Shown: one piece after another, positions 1 to 7,452 of the stretch | How positions within the stretch are numbered: position 1 is the first letter of the stretch | How the letters are laid out: every line of letters starts with the position of its first letter | DNA from: Gemmatimonadota bacterium | GTDB lineage: Bacteria; Gemmatimonadota; Gemmatimonadetes; Gemmatimonadales; GWC2-71-9 | Length of the DNA stretch: 9,317 bases | NCBI GenBank assembly: GCA_022573095.1 | Contig: JACZUR010000069.1 | Span: 1-9,317 of the forward strand | Direction: 5' to 3' | Translations under genes and position numbers: made by a program | Notes under the pieces: model-generated | Seen by the model: the letters and a program-made list of their open reading frames with translations, nothing else | The model's database searches: none | What the model was told of the DNA's origin: nothing

Positions 1-58
1 CCCACAGGAGTGATGCTTACACCGTGTTCGTTCTTGGGGATAAGCTTTCGCTGGAATC

Positions 59-220
59 ATGTCCTGTCAAGAGCGCGAGCCTGTATCGGGTGGCCGCGGG
101 GCGATGGGTACGTCATCCGCCCACACGGTGAGTCTGATACTGATCGTTTCTATCGGTATCATGGCGGTGAGCATGCACGGCGCATCGGGTGCTGACGCCG
201 CAGTGCGGTGGCCGGTCTAG
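59..220 (+). CDS. Doubtful short hydrophobic ORF
   Basis: A 53-codon frame beginning ATG and ending TAG. An internal ATG at 104 would give a 38-residue peptide. Its middle is a clear hydrophobic stretch (SLILIVSIGIMAV) followed by small residues and an AxA-like GADAA, so it resembles a signal peptide or a single membrane segment with almost nothing after it. Neither ATG has a convincing Shine-Dalgarno sequence. Another frame is open from the window edge to 195, but its translation is Arg/Gly/Cys-rich and looks non-coding. I do not recognise either. It may be chance, a tiny membrane peptide, or the relic of a secreted protein's N-terminus. Confidence 0.15.
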   Translation: MSCQEREPVSGGRGAMGTSSAHTVSLILIVSIGIMAVSMHGASGADAAVRWPV

Positions 221-350
221 GTCCTGACTTTTTCCTCATCTGCTTCGTGAACCTCACTACGATCGTCGTTCCTCAGCCCAAATTTGCAGGGTGGTTCCGG
301 CACGTACGATCTTGCGGAATGGGCAATTGTCCTAGAGATTGCCAATCTTG

Positions 351-372
351 CCGCGCGTTCGTAGATGCGCGG
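351..372. repeat. GC-rich inverted repeat upstream of the kinase gene
   Basis: Arms CCGCGC (351-356) and GCGCGG (367-372) pair perfectly around a 10-base spacer, and wobble pairs can extend the stem outward by about three. It sits 95 bases before the kinase start, in the 247-base stretch 221-467 where I see no gene. No T-run follows on either strand, so it is not a classical terminator. It could be a leader hairpin or an operator, or simply a by-product of GC-rich sequence. Confidence 0.25.
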
Positions 373-467
373 TAGTTGAGAGGGGACGCCTTGTATTCCT
401 GGTGCTTTGAATCCACGATGGCCGTTCCGATGGTGCGGAAACCCCATCCTCGAGTTCCCGTGTCGAC

Positions 468-3293
468 ATGGATGCGTCACATCTCCTAGAGCGTGTACGG
501 TCTGCCCTCGCACCGCGATACCGAGTCGAGCGTGAGTTGGGTCGTGGCGGCATGGCTGTTGTTTATCTCGCTCACGACACGAAGCTCGAGTGCCGCGTCG
601 CAATCAAAGTTCTTCCACCGGAACTCGCCACGGAAAATGTGACCAGCAGATTTGTCCAAGAAGCACAGATCCTAGCCAGCTTACGACACTCTCACATAGT
701 TCCAGTGCGTGACGTCGGTGATGCGGATGGGCTGAGCTACTACGTGATGGACTATATAGAAGGTCCGACGTTGGAAACCAGGCTTCGCTCGGGTCCGTTA
801 AACCGGAACGAAGCTGTCAAGCTAGGACGCGACTTGTTGGACGCGGTGGAGGCGGTGCACGACGCAGATACTGTGCACCGGGACGTCAAACCCGGCAACA
901 TCTTCCTGCAGGGCCGCCGTGCGATGCTCGCGGACTTCGGGATTGCGAGAAAAGAGCTTGGGTCGTCTGATAAACTGACGGGCCCCGGAGCTGTCATTGG
1001 GACGCCGGCCTATATGGCACCGGAACAGTCGACGGGTTTGCCCGCGTCTGCACGAAGTGATTTGTACTCGGTGGGGATGGTGTTGTACGAAGCACTTACA
1101 GGTCGCGCGTGGTGCAGCGGAGAGAGTCCGTCGCAGGCAAACTGGTCTGGTGTACCGTTGACACTCGTCCCGATCCTCTCCAAAGCGTTGGCCCTTGCGC
1201 CGGAACAACGGTGGCAGGACGCTGCCGCGTTCAGGCGGCGGCTGTGGGGCACTCGAATTGTTCGTTACCGCATACGTACGGCCCTGCTGACAGCTGCAGG
1301 GATTATGGTGGGAGTGTTTTTAGGCGTGATATTCTTGACTCCCGAAGTCCCCTCCAAGCCGATTACCATCCGGCTAGCAGGCGTGGATGTAATGGGAAGT
1401 CTCACACCGCAGTTCGGCGACTCGCTCACCGATCAGCTTCACCTACTGTTCGATGGTCCCGACATTGCAGTTTGCGGCTCCTCGGATGCGTGCGGCGACG
1501 CGACGCTCCGCCTGCGGGGAGAAGCAAACGTTCGAGGTAACTTCTTGGTGATAGAACTAGAGGCGGTCGACCGGACCGGATTCACTTTCATCGATTCGGG
1601 AAGTACATACGAGTGGAAGAGTACGGCGGAGAATATTGTGGCACGGGCGCTGCTAGCATTGTGGGGATCAGACAGTCCGCTGGGAGATCAGATACCGCAC
1701 GAGATCATACCGAGATCCAGTAGGGGCCTACTAGCGTGGCTTCGCGCCGAACGCCTGTTCGATCGTGGTCGTTGGAGTAATGCGCTGGACGCCTACCACG
1801 ACGCAGTAGAGTTCGACTCCACATGCATCGTGTGCTCATGGAGGATCACGGAGGTGGAGCGATGGCATTCGATTCCACCCAACGAATTCCACGTTGCCCG
1901 CGCGATGGATAATCTCCATCACTTTCCCACGTTCCTTCAGATCTTGATCGTGTCACGCTCCCTCGCTCTCGAAGAAAGACTCGATACGCTACGCGCCGTA
2001 ACCGAGCGGTGGCCGAACTTTGAGCCGGGCTGGTTCCAGTTGGGCACGGAACTGTTCCATCGAGGCCCGTTGGCGCGCCGACACCGCAGCGAGGCAGTGG
2101 AAGTCTTACAAAGCGCTATTGCATTGCGAGAGGATTTCAGCCCGTCTTGGCAGCTGTTGGCATGGGCAGCTATCGCCGAGGGGAGACAGGAGCTTGCGGA
2201 TAGCGCGCTCCGAGTCCTTGATGAGTTAGCTGGTTCTGATCCTCCGGATCCGTTGGCACTCAACCTTAGGCTCCTGCTCGAGATAGGGTTCGGATATCGT
2301 TTCGGGGATGAAGCCCGTGTCGAGGCGGTACTCAGTTTGCTGGCGTCGGATCCTCGATTCGCAAACGATCTGAGCGTTCCCGCGGCTCCTCGCATGCTGC
2401 CCGCCTTCGGCTCTCCCGAAGGAGCGATTCGTATGGGTACTGTCTTTTCCGAGCGATCTGGACCATTAGCGGTATCCGGGCGTGCTGCCAGAGCGTTCGG
2501 TATGATGGCTCTGGGCCGACCAACCGCGGCGCTCGAAGAACTTCGTCAGTTGAACAACGTCCCCGGCTTCGACGTGTTGGCGCCGAAGCTGGAAGCAGCA
2601 CTGTGGATTGTCGACCGCGAAGCGGCCACCGAGCAGAACCCCCTGACTATCGGCAGGCGGCTCGAACAATTACTTGACCCCGATGTTACATCTCAGCGCG
2701 ACCGAATCGGCGTGGCGTGGATGCTGTCGCTGTTGGGTCAGCACGTCGATTGGGACGCCTACGCAGATTCGTACTATGCCTCGGGTTTGAATTTGCAGTT
2801 TCCGCTCACCCGGCTTCTCGAAGCCAATTTGCTCGGCATGACGGGAGACTACGAGGGCGCGCTTCGCATCAGCGACACGCTGCGCATCTGGGAACCGGCG
2901 ACCATACTGCGGGATAGCGGCGGCCTGATGAGAGAGGAACTCAACGTACCCGACGAGTTCTTTAGGGTGATACTTCATCTTCTTCGATCCGTGTGGCAAG
3001 TAGAAGTCGACAACGCGTTGGCCGCGGCGGCACTGCTGCGGTGGCACGAACACTCGGATCAGGCGCAACTTCCAACCGGCCGGCCGACACCGCAGGAGCT
3101 CGACTGGAGTTTCGGCACGCTCGCCGTTTGGCGCCTCGCCTCTGTGCTTGGCGCCTTACCCTCAGGAAGAGCGGAGGCGTGCGATGCCTATCGGCTGGTG
3201 ACGGAACGCTGGGAGAAAGGGGATAGTATTTTTGCGGCGCGGGCAGATACCGCCGCTGCACGATACGTACAGCGCGCATGCTCCGCCGCATAA
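468..3293 (+). CDS. Transmembrane Ser/Thr protein kinase with extracytoplasmic TolB/FlgO-like and TPR-like region
   Basis: A 941-residue PknB-type kinase, expected to phosphorylate protein Ser/Thr in the cytoplasm in response to an envelope signal. All catalytic marks are present: glycine loop GRGGMAVV (25-32), ATP lysine K47 in VAIKVL, helix-C E65, HRD (137-139) with K141 and N144, DFG (156-158), APE (184-186), D198 and R248. Thr/Ser at 166-179 are candidate activation-loop phosphosites. One membrane helix spans about 270-291. Beyond it, about 300-375 resembles a degenerate TolB/FlgO-like domain (FGDSLTDQL, then an RLRGEANVRG strand), and about 419-590 has TPR-like helix pairs. Four cysteines (336, 342, 453, 456) lie outside the membrane. 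The start is supported by the typical short N-terminal helix before the kinase fold, although no good ribosome-binding site precedes it, and a leaderless start is possible. The C-terminus overlaps the regulator gene. The kinase call is firm; the ligand is unknown. Confidence 0.95.
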   Translation: MDASHLLERVRSALAPRYRVERELGRGGMAVVYLAHDTKLECRVAIKVLPPELATENVTSRFVQEAQILASLRHSHIVPVRDVGDADGLSYYVMDYIEGPTLETRLRSGPLNRNEAVKLGRDLLDAVEAVHDADTVHRDVKPGNIFLQGRRAMLADFGIARKELGSSDKLTGPGAVIGTPAYMAPEQSTGLPASARSDLYSVGMVLYEALTGRAWCSGESPSQANWSGVPLTLVPILSKALALAPEQRWQDAAAFRRRLWGTRIVRYRIRTALLTAAGIMVGVFLGVIFLTPEVPSKPITIRLAGVDVMGSLTPQFGDSLTDQLHLLFDGPDIAVCGSSDACGDATLRLRGEANVRGNFLVIELEAVDRTGFTFIDSGSTYEWKSTAENIVARALLALWGSDSPLGDQIPHEIIPRSSRGLLAWLRAERLFDRGRWSNALDAYHDAVEFDSTCIVCSWRITEVERWHSIPPNEFHVARAMDNLHHFPTFLQILIVSRSLALEERLDTLRAVTERWPNFEPGWFQLGTELFHRGPLARRHRSEAVEVLQSAIALREDFSPSWQLLAWAAIAEGRQELADSALRVLDELAGSDPPDPLALNLRLLLEIGFGYRFGDEARVEAVLSLLASDPRFANDLSVPAAPRMLPAFGSPEGAIRMGTVFSERSGPLAVSGRAARAFGMMALGRPTAALEELRQLNNVPGFDVLAPKLEAALWIVDREAATEQNPLTIGRRLEQLLDPDVTSQRDRIGVAWMLSLLGQHVDWDAYADSYYASGLNLQFPLTRLLEANLLGMTGDYEGALRISDTLRIWEPATILRDSGGLMREELNVPDEFFRVILHLLRSVWQVEVDNALAAAALLRWHEHSDQAQLPTGRPTPQELDWSFGTLAVWRLASVLGALPSGRAEACDAYRLVTERWEKGDSIFAARADTAAARYVQRACSAA

Positions 3294-5182
3294 GCGCACG
3301 TACCCTGGGGACACTGGAACTGGTCCCTGAAACTTCCGATCCGCCTGCGGGCATCTTTTGGAAGAAACACGCGGCGTTGCTCGTCTATCTGGCTCGGTCG
3401 CCGGAACGGCGCAGAACGAAGGATCACATCGTCGGCGTGTTTTGGCCGGACAAGCTCGACTCAAAGGCGCGACATTCGCTGCGCGAGGCGGTGCGAGTCA
3501 TCAGGCAGTGTTGCGGAGAGGAGGCGCTGGCGGTCGATAACATGCGCGTCCAGCTGGCTGAAGGTGTCGTGGAGCTGGACGTCGATCGTCTGGGTGAGAT
3601 CGAGACCAAACGGCGATGGGCGGAACTCGACGAACTCGTGCGCGGTCAGTTTCTGGACGGATTCTCGGTTCCAGGCTGTCAGGAGTTCGATCTTTGGATG
3701 GAGGCTGAACGCCGGCTGTTCAAACGGCGGGTAGTCGACCTGTTGATTCGAGCATCCACCGAACTCATCGCCAAGAGCGATCTCGACGGGGCGGCGCACT
3801 TCGCGGACCGCGCCCGTGGGATCGACGCGGAGTCCGACGCCGCCACACAGGCTGCCATGAGATCATGGTCGCTCAAGGGACAGCGTGGAGCCGCTATCGA
3901 GATCTTCGAATCGTTCGAGCGACTCATCGCTGACGTGGGCGCAGAACCGGATGCGACGACGGCGGCTCTGCTAACTCAGGTTAAACGGGAACGCGATTGG
4001 CAGATCGCTGGACCGGCCGTGATCGACTCCGATCCGGGGCGCCTGGGGCGACCGCCTTTGGTCGCGCGGGAGGGAGAACTCAAAGAACTAGAACGCGTGC
4101 TCTCGCAAAGTCGTGCGGAGAGTAAGGCGGCGATCGTTGTCATTGAAGGAGATGGAGGAACCGGAAAGACTCGTCTGACCGATGAGGTCTTGACCCGCGC
4201 ACGTCTCAACGGTGTCGCGGTCACGGGTACGCGTGCAGTGGAGTCGGACAGAGAGGAGCCGTGGAGTGGGGTGATGGGCTTGTCCCTCGGCGGCTTGCTC
4301 GATGTGGACGGTGTCGCAGGGGCCGACCCGGAGAGCATCGCTGCATTTGTTGATAGAGCACCGGCATGGGCAGATCGCTTCCCACATCTCAGAACGCGGG
4401 CGGCGACGGTGTCACCGGGACGGGCGCTCCGAGACATTCTGCGCGCCGTCTGTGAAGAGCAACAGGTTGTGTTGTGTTGCGATGATGCTCAATGGATGGA
4501 TAGCGAATCTCTCGCGTCCTTGGAGAGTGCGCTCCGAGACCTCGCGGGAGATCCACTCGTCGTATGGTGTACCGTTCCTCCAGACCACGGGCGCGATGAG
4601 ATAAACCGTCTGCAGGCCAAGATAGGTACGGAGTTCGTCGGTGCCGTGGTACCTACAAACCTGTTTCAGCTGAGCGATATTGAGCGGCTCGCTCGGTGGG
4701 CGTTTCCGAACTACGATGACCCACAACTGGACCGGGTCGCACGGCGCGTGGCGTTGGATTCCGGGGGAATACCATTCGTCGCCAGCGAGCTCCTCCAGGC
4801 CGTCGCGGCTGGTCTTGACATAGCTGACCACGCGGATGCATGGCCGCGCTCGCGGGAGACGCTCGACCAGACGATGCCCGGCGATCTCCCCGCGAACGTG
4901 GTTGGCGCAATTCGTGTGCGGTACGGATGCTTGACTCCGGATGCGCGATCCGCAGTTGATGCGGCATCGGTGCTGGGTGAGCGCGTCTCGGCTGATCACA
5001 TCGGCATCGGCGCCGTTCTCCAGGGCGCCGCGCTCGACAAGGCTCTCGACGAACTGGAGTGGCAGCGGTGGTTGGTCGCGGAGCCGAGGGGGTACGCGTT
5101 TCGAGCGCGAATCGTACGCGAAGTGATCGCCCGCGATATGGTCTCCGAAGGGAAGAGACAGCGTATCCTCAAGGCTCGTTGA
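3278..5182 (+). CDS. BTAD-family transcriptional regulator with AAA ATPase domain (SARP/AfsR-like)
   Basis: A 634-residue regulator. Residues 8-105 fit an OmpR-type winged helix: a first strand RTLGTLELV, then the helical KKHAALLVYLA and HSLREAVRVIRQ segments. Residues about 106-238 fit the all-helical bacterial transcriptional activation domain (BTAD). After a linker, an ATPase domain starts near 260 with Walker A GDGGTGKT (291-298) and Walker B VVLCCDDAQWMD (397-408). GGIPF (496-500) matches a conserved element of these signalling ATPases. Residues about 535-615 look like the winged helix that closes the ATPase module. AfsR- and LAL-type relatives usually continue into long TPR tails; this protein stops. 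It starts 16 bases inside the kinase gene, in another frame and without its own clear ribosome site, so translational coupling is likely. It probably binds DNA as an ATP-gated activator; whether the kinase phosphorylates it is inference. Confidence 0.92.
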   Translation: MLRRISARTLGTLELVPETSDPPAGIFWKKHAALLVYLARSPERRRTKDHIVGVFWPDKLDSKARHSLREAVRVIRQCCGEEALAVDNMRVQLAEGVVELDVDRLGEIETKRRWAELDELVRGQFLDGFSVPGCQEFDLWMEAERRLFKRRVVDLLIRASTELIAKSDLDGAAHFADRARGIDAESDAATQAAMRSWSLKGQRGAAIEIFESFERLIADVGAEPDATTAALLTQVKRERDWQIAGPAVIDSDPGRLGRPPLVAREGELKELERVLSQSRAESKAAIVVIEGDGGTGKTRLTDEVLTRARLNGVAVTGTRAVESDREEPWSGVMGLSLGGLLDVDGVAGADPESIAAFVDRAPAWADRFPHLRTRAATVSPGRALRDILRAVCEEQQVVLCCDDAQWMDSESLASLESALRDLAGDPLVVWCTVPPDHGRDEINRLQAKIGTEFVGAVVPTNLFQLSDIERLARWAFPNYDDPQLDRVARRVALDSGGIPFVASELLQAVAAGLDIADHADAWPRSRETLDQTMPGDLPANVVGAIRVRYGCLTPDARSAVDAASVLGERVSADHIGIGAVLQGAALDKALDELEWQRWLVAEPRGYAFRARIVREVIARDMVSEGKRQRILKAR

Positions 5183-5235
5183 CTCCGGTCCTCCTGTCGG
5201 ATAGATCCGCATAACCTCAAGTAAATAGCGGACGT

Positions 5236-5251
5236 AGCGTCAATTGACGCT
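5236..5251 (+). promoter_or_regulatory. Perfect 16-base palindrome overlapping a -35-like hexamer
   Basis: AGCGTCAATTGACGCT is its own reverse complement. It contains TTGACG (5244-5249), a five-of-six match to the sigma-70 -35 box. A 17-base spacer leads to TGCCAT, a poor -10. Transcription from it would begin about at the ATG at 5282, which has no Shine-Dalgarno sequence, so a leaderless mRNA fits. Read as RNA it is a 6-bp stem with an AATT loop followed by TTCTTGC, which would be a weak terminator for the regulator gene. A GACG/CGTC inverted pair (5231-5241) overlaps it. Operator, promoter and terminator readings are all possible; the symmetry favours an operator. Confidence 0.4.
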
Positions 5252-5281
5252 TTCTTGCGCTCGGTTTGCCATTGTGGTGCC

Positions 5282-5893
5282 ATGAGCGAACCGTTTGTGT
5301 CTATCGAAGTCGGGGAGGCACGCGCCCAACAGATGACCCGCCGGGAGGTATTGGAGGTGTTGGCGGCGGTCGGGCTCGGCCTTTTTGGTGTGAGCGCGTG
5401 CACGCCGGCCCGCATCCTGCTGCGCGATTACCCCGCGGAGTTCGACACCGAGCCGCTACGCGTGGATCGGACGTTGCGCGCGTTTGTCACCGCCGTCGTG
5501 CCCGGAATGGATCCTTCTGAGGCGAACTTAGTACGGGCTTTCTACGATTCGTACTTTCCGTTGGAGCCGCATCGCAATTTTCTTGCGGCAGAGCTGTCGC
5601 GTTACGCCCGGGAGCGCTACGGCCGCGATCGGTTTGATCTCCTCCCATACGAGCATCGTGTACGTGTCATTCAAGACGGCCTCGACGAAGGCGGCATTAT
5701 AGCGCGCATCTTCGGTGGGGCGGTGTTCTTGACGCAGATCGCGTGTTACAGCGGCATCTACGACGACGAGCAGGGATGTTCTCTCGTCGATTTCGAAGGT
5801 CGGTATCGCGTCCGGCCTATCAGCGAAACCAGTTACGATCACCCTGAACGGTTCCTCCCGACCGCGACCACGGTCGATGGCAACCCAGCATAG
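5282..5893 (+). CDS. Tat-exported lipoprotein, gluconate 2-dehydrogenase subunit 3 family
   Basis: A 203-residue protein. A twin-arginine motif TRREVLE (residues 19-25) precedes a hydrophobic core and the lipobox VSAC, whose C40 would be lipidated, so the product should be folded before export and then anchored in a membrane facing the periplasm. The rest (DRTLRAFVTAVVPG, then helical segments with LLPYEHRVRVIQDG) resembles the small, cofactor-free subunit of membrane FAD dehydrogenases. In gluconate, fructose and FAD-glucose dehydrogenases this subunit chaperones and exports the GMC large subunit. The GMC gene follows after 8 bases, as expected for a partner. I chose ATG 5282 over the upstream TTG at 5255. 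ATG 5333, at the twin-arginine motif, is an alternative giving a shorter n-region. Family assignment rests on motifs and context. Confidence 0.85.
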   Translation: MSEPFVSIEVGEARAQQMTRREVLEVLAAVGLGLFGVSACTPARILLRDYPAEFDTEPLRVDRTLRAFVTAVVPGMDPSEANLVRAFYDSYFPLEPHRNFLAAELSRYARERYGRDRFDLLPYEHRVRVIQDGLDEGGIIARIFGGAVFLTQIACYSGIYDDEQGCSLVDFEGRYRVRPISETSYDHPERFLPTATTVDGNPA

Positions 5894-5899
5894 GAGAGG
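5893..5899 (+). promoter_or_regulatory. Ribosome-binding site of the GMC oxidoreductase gene
   Basis: GGAGAGG starts on the last base of the preceding stop codon and ends two bases before ATG 5902 and five before ATG 5905. Either ATG could serve, changing the product by one Met. It is the clearest Shine-Dalgarno sequence on the + strand of the window and shows that the two genes are co-transcribed but separately initiated. Confidence 0.7.
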
Positions 5900-5901
5900 A
5901 C

Positions 5902-7452
5902 ATGATGAGAAGGATTGACACAGATGTGTTGGTTATTGGTTCCGGATTTGGCGGATCTCCGGCTGCCCTACGGTTGGCCAGGGCCGGACTCCGGGTCGTA
6001 CTGGTTGAGAAAGGGCCGCGTATCAACCCATATCGCGATTTTCGTCAGACTCAAGATCCGCAATATCTGTTGAAGTACATTCGGGGCATGGCAGGTAACA
6101 ACCTGAATCTTACGTACGCAGAGGCGTTAGGCGGTGGATCGGGATTTTATGAAATGGTGTCGTTGCGTGCGCCGAGAAAGGCATTTGTCCAACGAGATCA
6201 GGCGAGTCGGCGCCTCTGGCCGGAAGGTGTTGACAGAGATAGACTCGATCCGTTTTACGATGTAGGGGAGCGGAAACTCAACGTCGAACAGATCGACCCG
6301 GCACTCGTTCCGAAGAGCGGGTTGGTGTTTGCGTCGATGATGAAAAATCTTGGGTACAGCTGTGAACGGGCTCGGTACGCGGTGCGGGGGTGTCTTGGCA
6401 GCGGGTTTTGTGTGACCGGGTGTATTTACGGGGCCAAGCAGTCGCTGCTTCTCAACTACATTCCACAAGCTGAATCTGCGGGTGCTACCGTCGAGACCGA
6501 TCTCGAGGCGCTATATGTAAAACCGTTGAGCCGTCTTCTTCCCGACCGCAGTGGTGCGCTTCCCACGACACCAGTGCGTTATGAAGTTGTGTGTCGCAGC
6601 ACGGAAGATGGGGCTCAGAAAACGGTGTTCCGCACAAAACTGTTGATTTTGGCTTCGGGCACTGTCGGTACAGCCAAGTTGCTGCTGCAGTCCCGTCGTT
6701 TCTTTAGACACCTGAGTCGACAGACGGGCCGCAACATTGCTTTCAACGGCGCTGTGAAAGTTGCGGGGCTGTTACCCGACGGTTTTCCGGAGGGCGACAT
6801 GTTCACCGGCCGCTCGCATCCCGGGATGATCTCCTATGAGTTTCTTGAATCGAGAGGGGTGACAATTTCGGCAGCTAAGCCGATGCCTCTTCAAGTTCTG
6901 GCATCGGTGCGGCTCCGGCTAGACGGCGACGGCCCGCGTCCCCTTCACTGGGGTCGCGACCATGTGGAGTTGATGAAACAGTACCGGCGGAGGATGATGG
7001 TGCTCGTCGCGTTCGGTATGACTCCACCGGGAGGAGAGATTCGACATCTCCATGGTGACTCGTTCTCGCTCGATCTCGACGTCGACGATTCGCTCCGAAC
7101 GTACTACGAAGAGACTAAGGAACTCTTGAACGGGATTCTCAGTCGCAACGGATGTCGACTCGTTTATGCGGAGTTCGTGGATCACGAGGGTAGACCTTAT
7201 GACGACATCCACTTTTCGACGTCCCATCAGGTTGGTTCTTGCCGGATGGCGGATGATGCTCGCCGCGGTACCTGCAATGCTGATGGTGAGATTTTCGGCA
7301 ATCCCGGTCTGTATATTACTGACGGATCGGCCATCCCGACGTCGCTTGCCGTGAACACGAGCCTCACGATTCTCGCGAACGCCGAGCGTATCGTATCGAA
7401 TATTGTCCGACGTTACTGTGAAGATCGCGCGATAACCAGGAGCGCAGCCTAG
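5902..7452 (+). CDS. GMC-family FAD-dependent oxidoreductase (probable dehydrogenase large subunit)
   Basis: A 516-residue flavoenzyme, probably oxidising an alcohol or sugar hydroxyl and passing electrons on. The N-terminus goes straight into the FAD Rossmann fold, with GSGFGG (13-18) and E36 ending the second strand. ALGGGSGFYEM (75-85) is the GMC glycine loop. The C-terminal GMC domain shows SHQVGSCRM and LYITDGSAIPTS...NTSLTI, giving H442 and N485 as the likely catalytic His/Asn pair. Cysteines 164, 170 and 174, followed by IYGA, resemble the [3Fe-4S] site of FAD-glucose and fructose dehydrogenases. There is no signal peptide or membrane helix, so export would depend on the Tat-bearing small subunit encoded just upstream. 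A cytochrome c subunit is absent from the window. Its stop codon overlaps that of the opposing SDR gene. The family is certain; the substrate is not known, and a sugar, sterol or long-chain alcohol are all possible. Confidence 0.92.
   Translation: MMRRIDTDVLVIGSGFGGSPAALRLARAGLRVVLVEKGPRINPYRDFRQTQDPQYLLKYIRGMAGNNLNLTYAEALGGGSGFYEMVSLRAPRKAFVQRDQASRRLWPEGVDRDRLDPFYDVGERKLNVEQIDPALVPKSGLVFASMMKNLGYSCERARYAVRGCLGSGFCVTGCIYGAKQSLLLNYIPQAESAGATVETDLEALYVKPLSRLLPDRSGALPTTPVRYEVVCRSTEDGAQKTVFRTKLLILASGTVGTAKLLLQSRRFFRHLSRQTGRNIAFNGAVKVAGLLPDGFPEGDMFTGRSHPGMISYEFLESRGVTISAAKPMPLQVLASVRLRLDGDGPRPLHWGRDHVELMKQYRRRMMVLVAFGMTPPGGEIRHLHGDSFSLDLDVDDSLRTYYEETKELLNGILSRNGCRLVYAEFVDHEGRPYDDIHFSTSHQVGSCRMADDARRGTCNADGEIFGNPGLYITDGSAIPTSLAVNTSLTILANAERIVSNIVRRYCEDRAITRSAA

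Noticed and set aside
65..70. TTGACA on the - strand near the window start
   Set aside because: No acceptable -10 element follows at 16-18 bases, and no - strand gene start is visible to the left.
339..367. Promoter-like pair TTGCCA, 17 bases, TAGATG before the kinase
   Set aside because: The -35 part is good, but the -10 part matches at only three positions and lacks the final T. It also runs into the inverted repeat. Too weak to annotate.
217..603. - strand open frame of 128 codons reaching into the kinase start
   Set aside because: Its translation is rich in Arg, His and Pro with no motif, and it overlaps the conserved glycine loop region of the kinase on the other strand.
5198..5209. 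CGGAT-AG-ATCCG inverted repeat after the regulator gene
   Set aside because: Arms of five with a two-base centre, no T-run and no extension; likely chance.
4412..5212. Long - strand open frame of 266 codons
   Set aside because: It lies wholly opposite the regulator gene, whose domain motifs are intact. The translation is Arg/Pro/Ser-rich with no recognisable domain, as expected of an antisense shadow.
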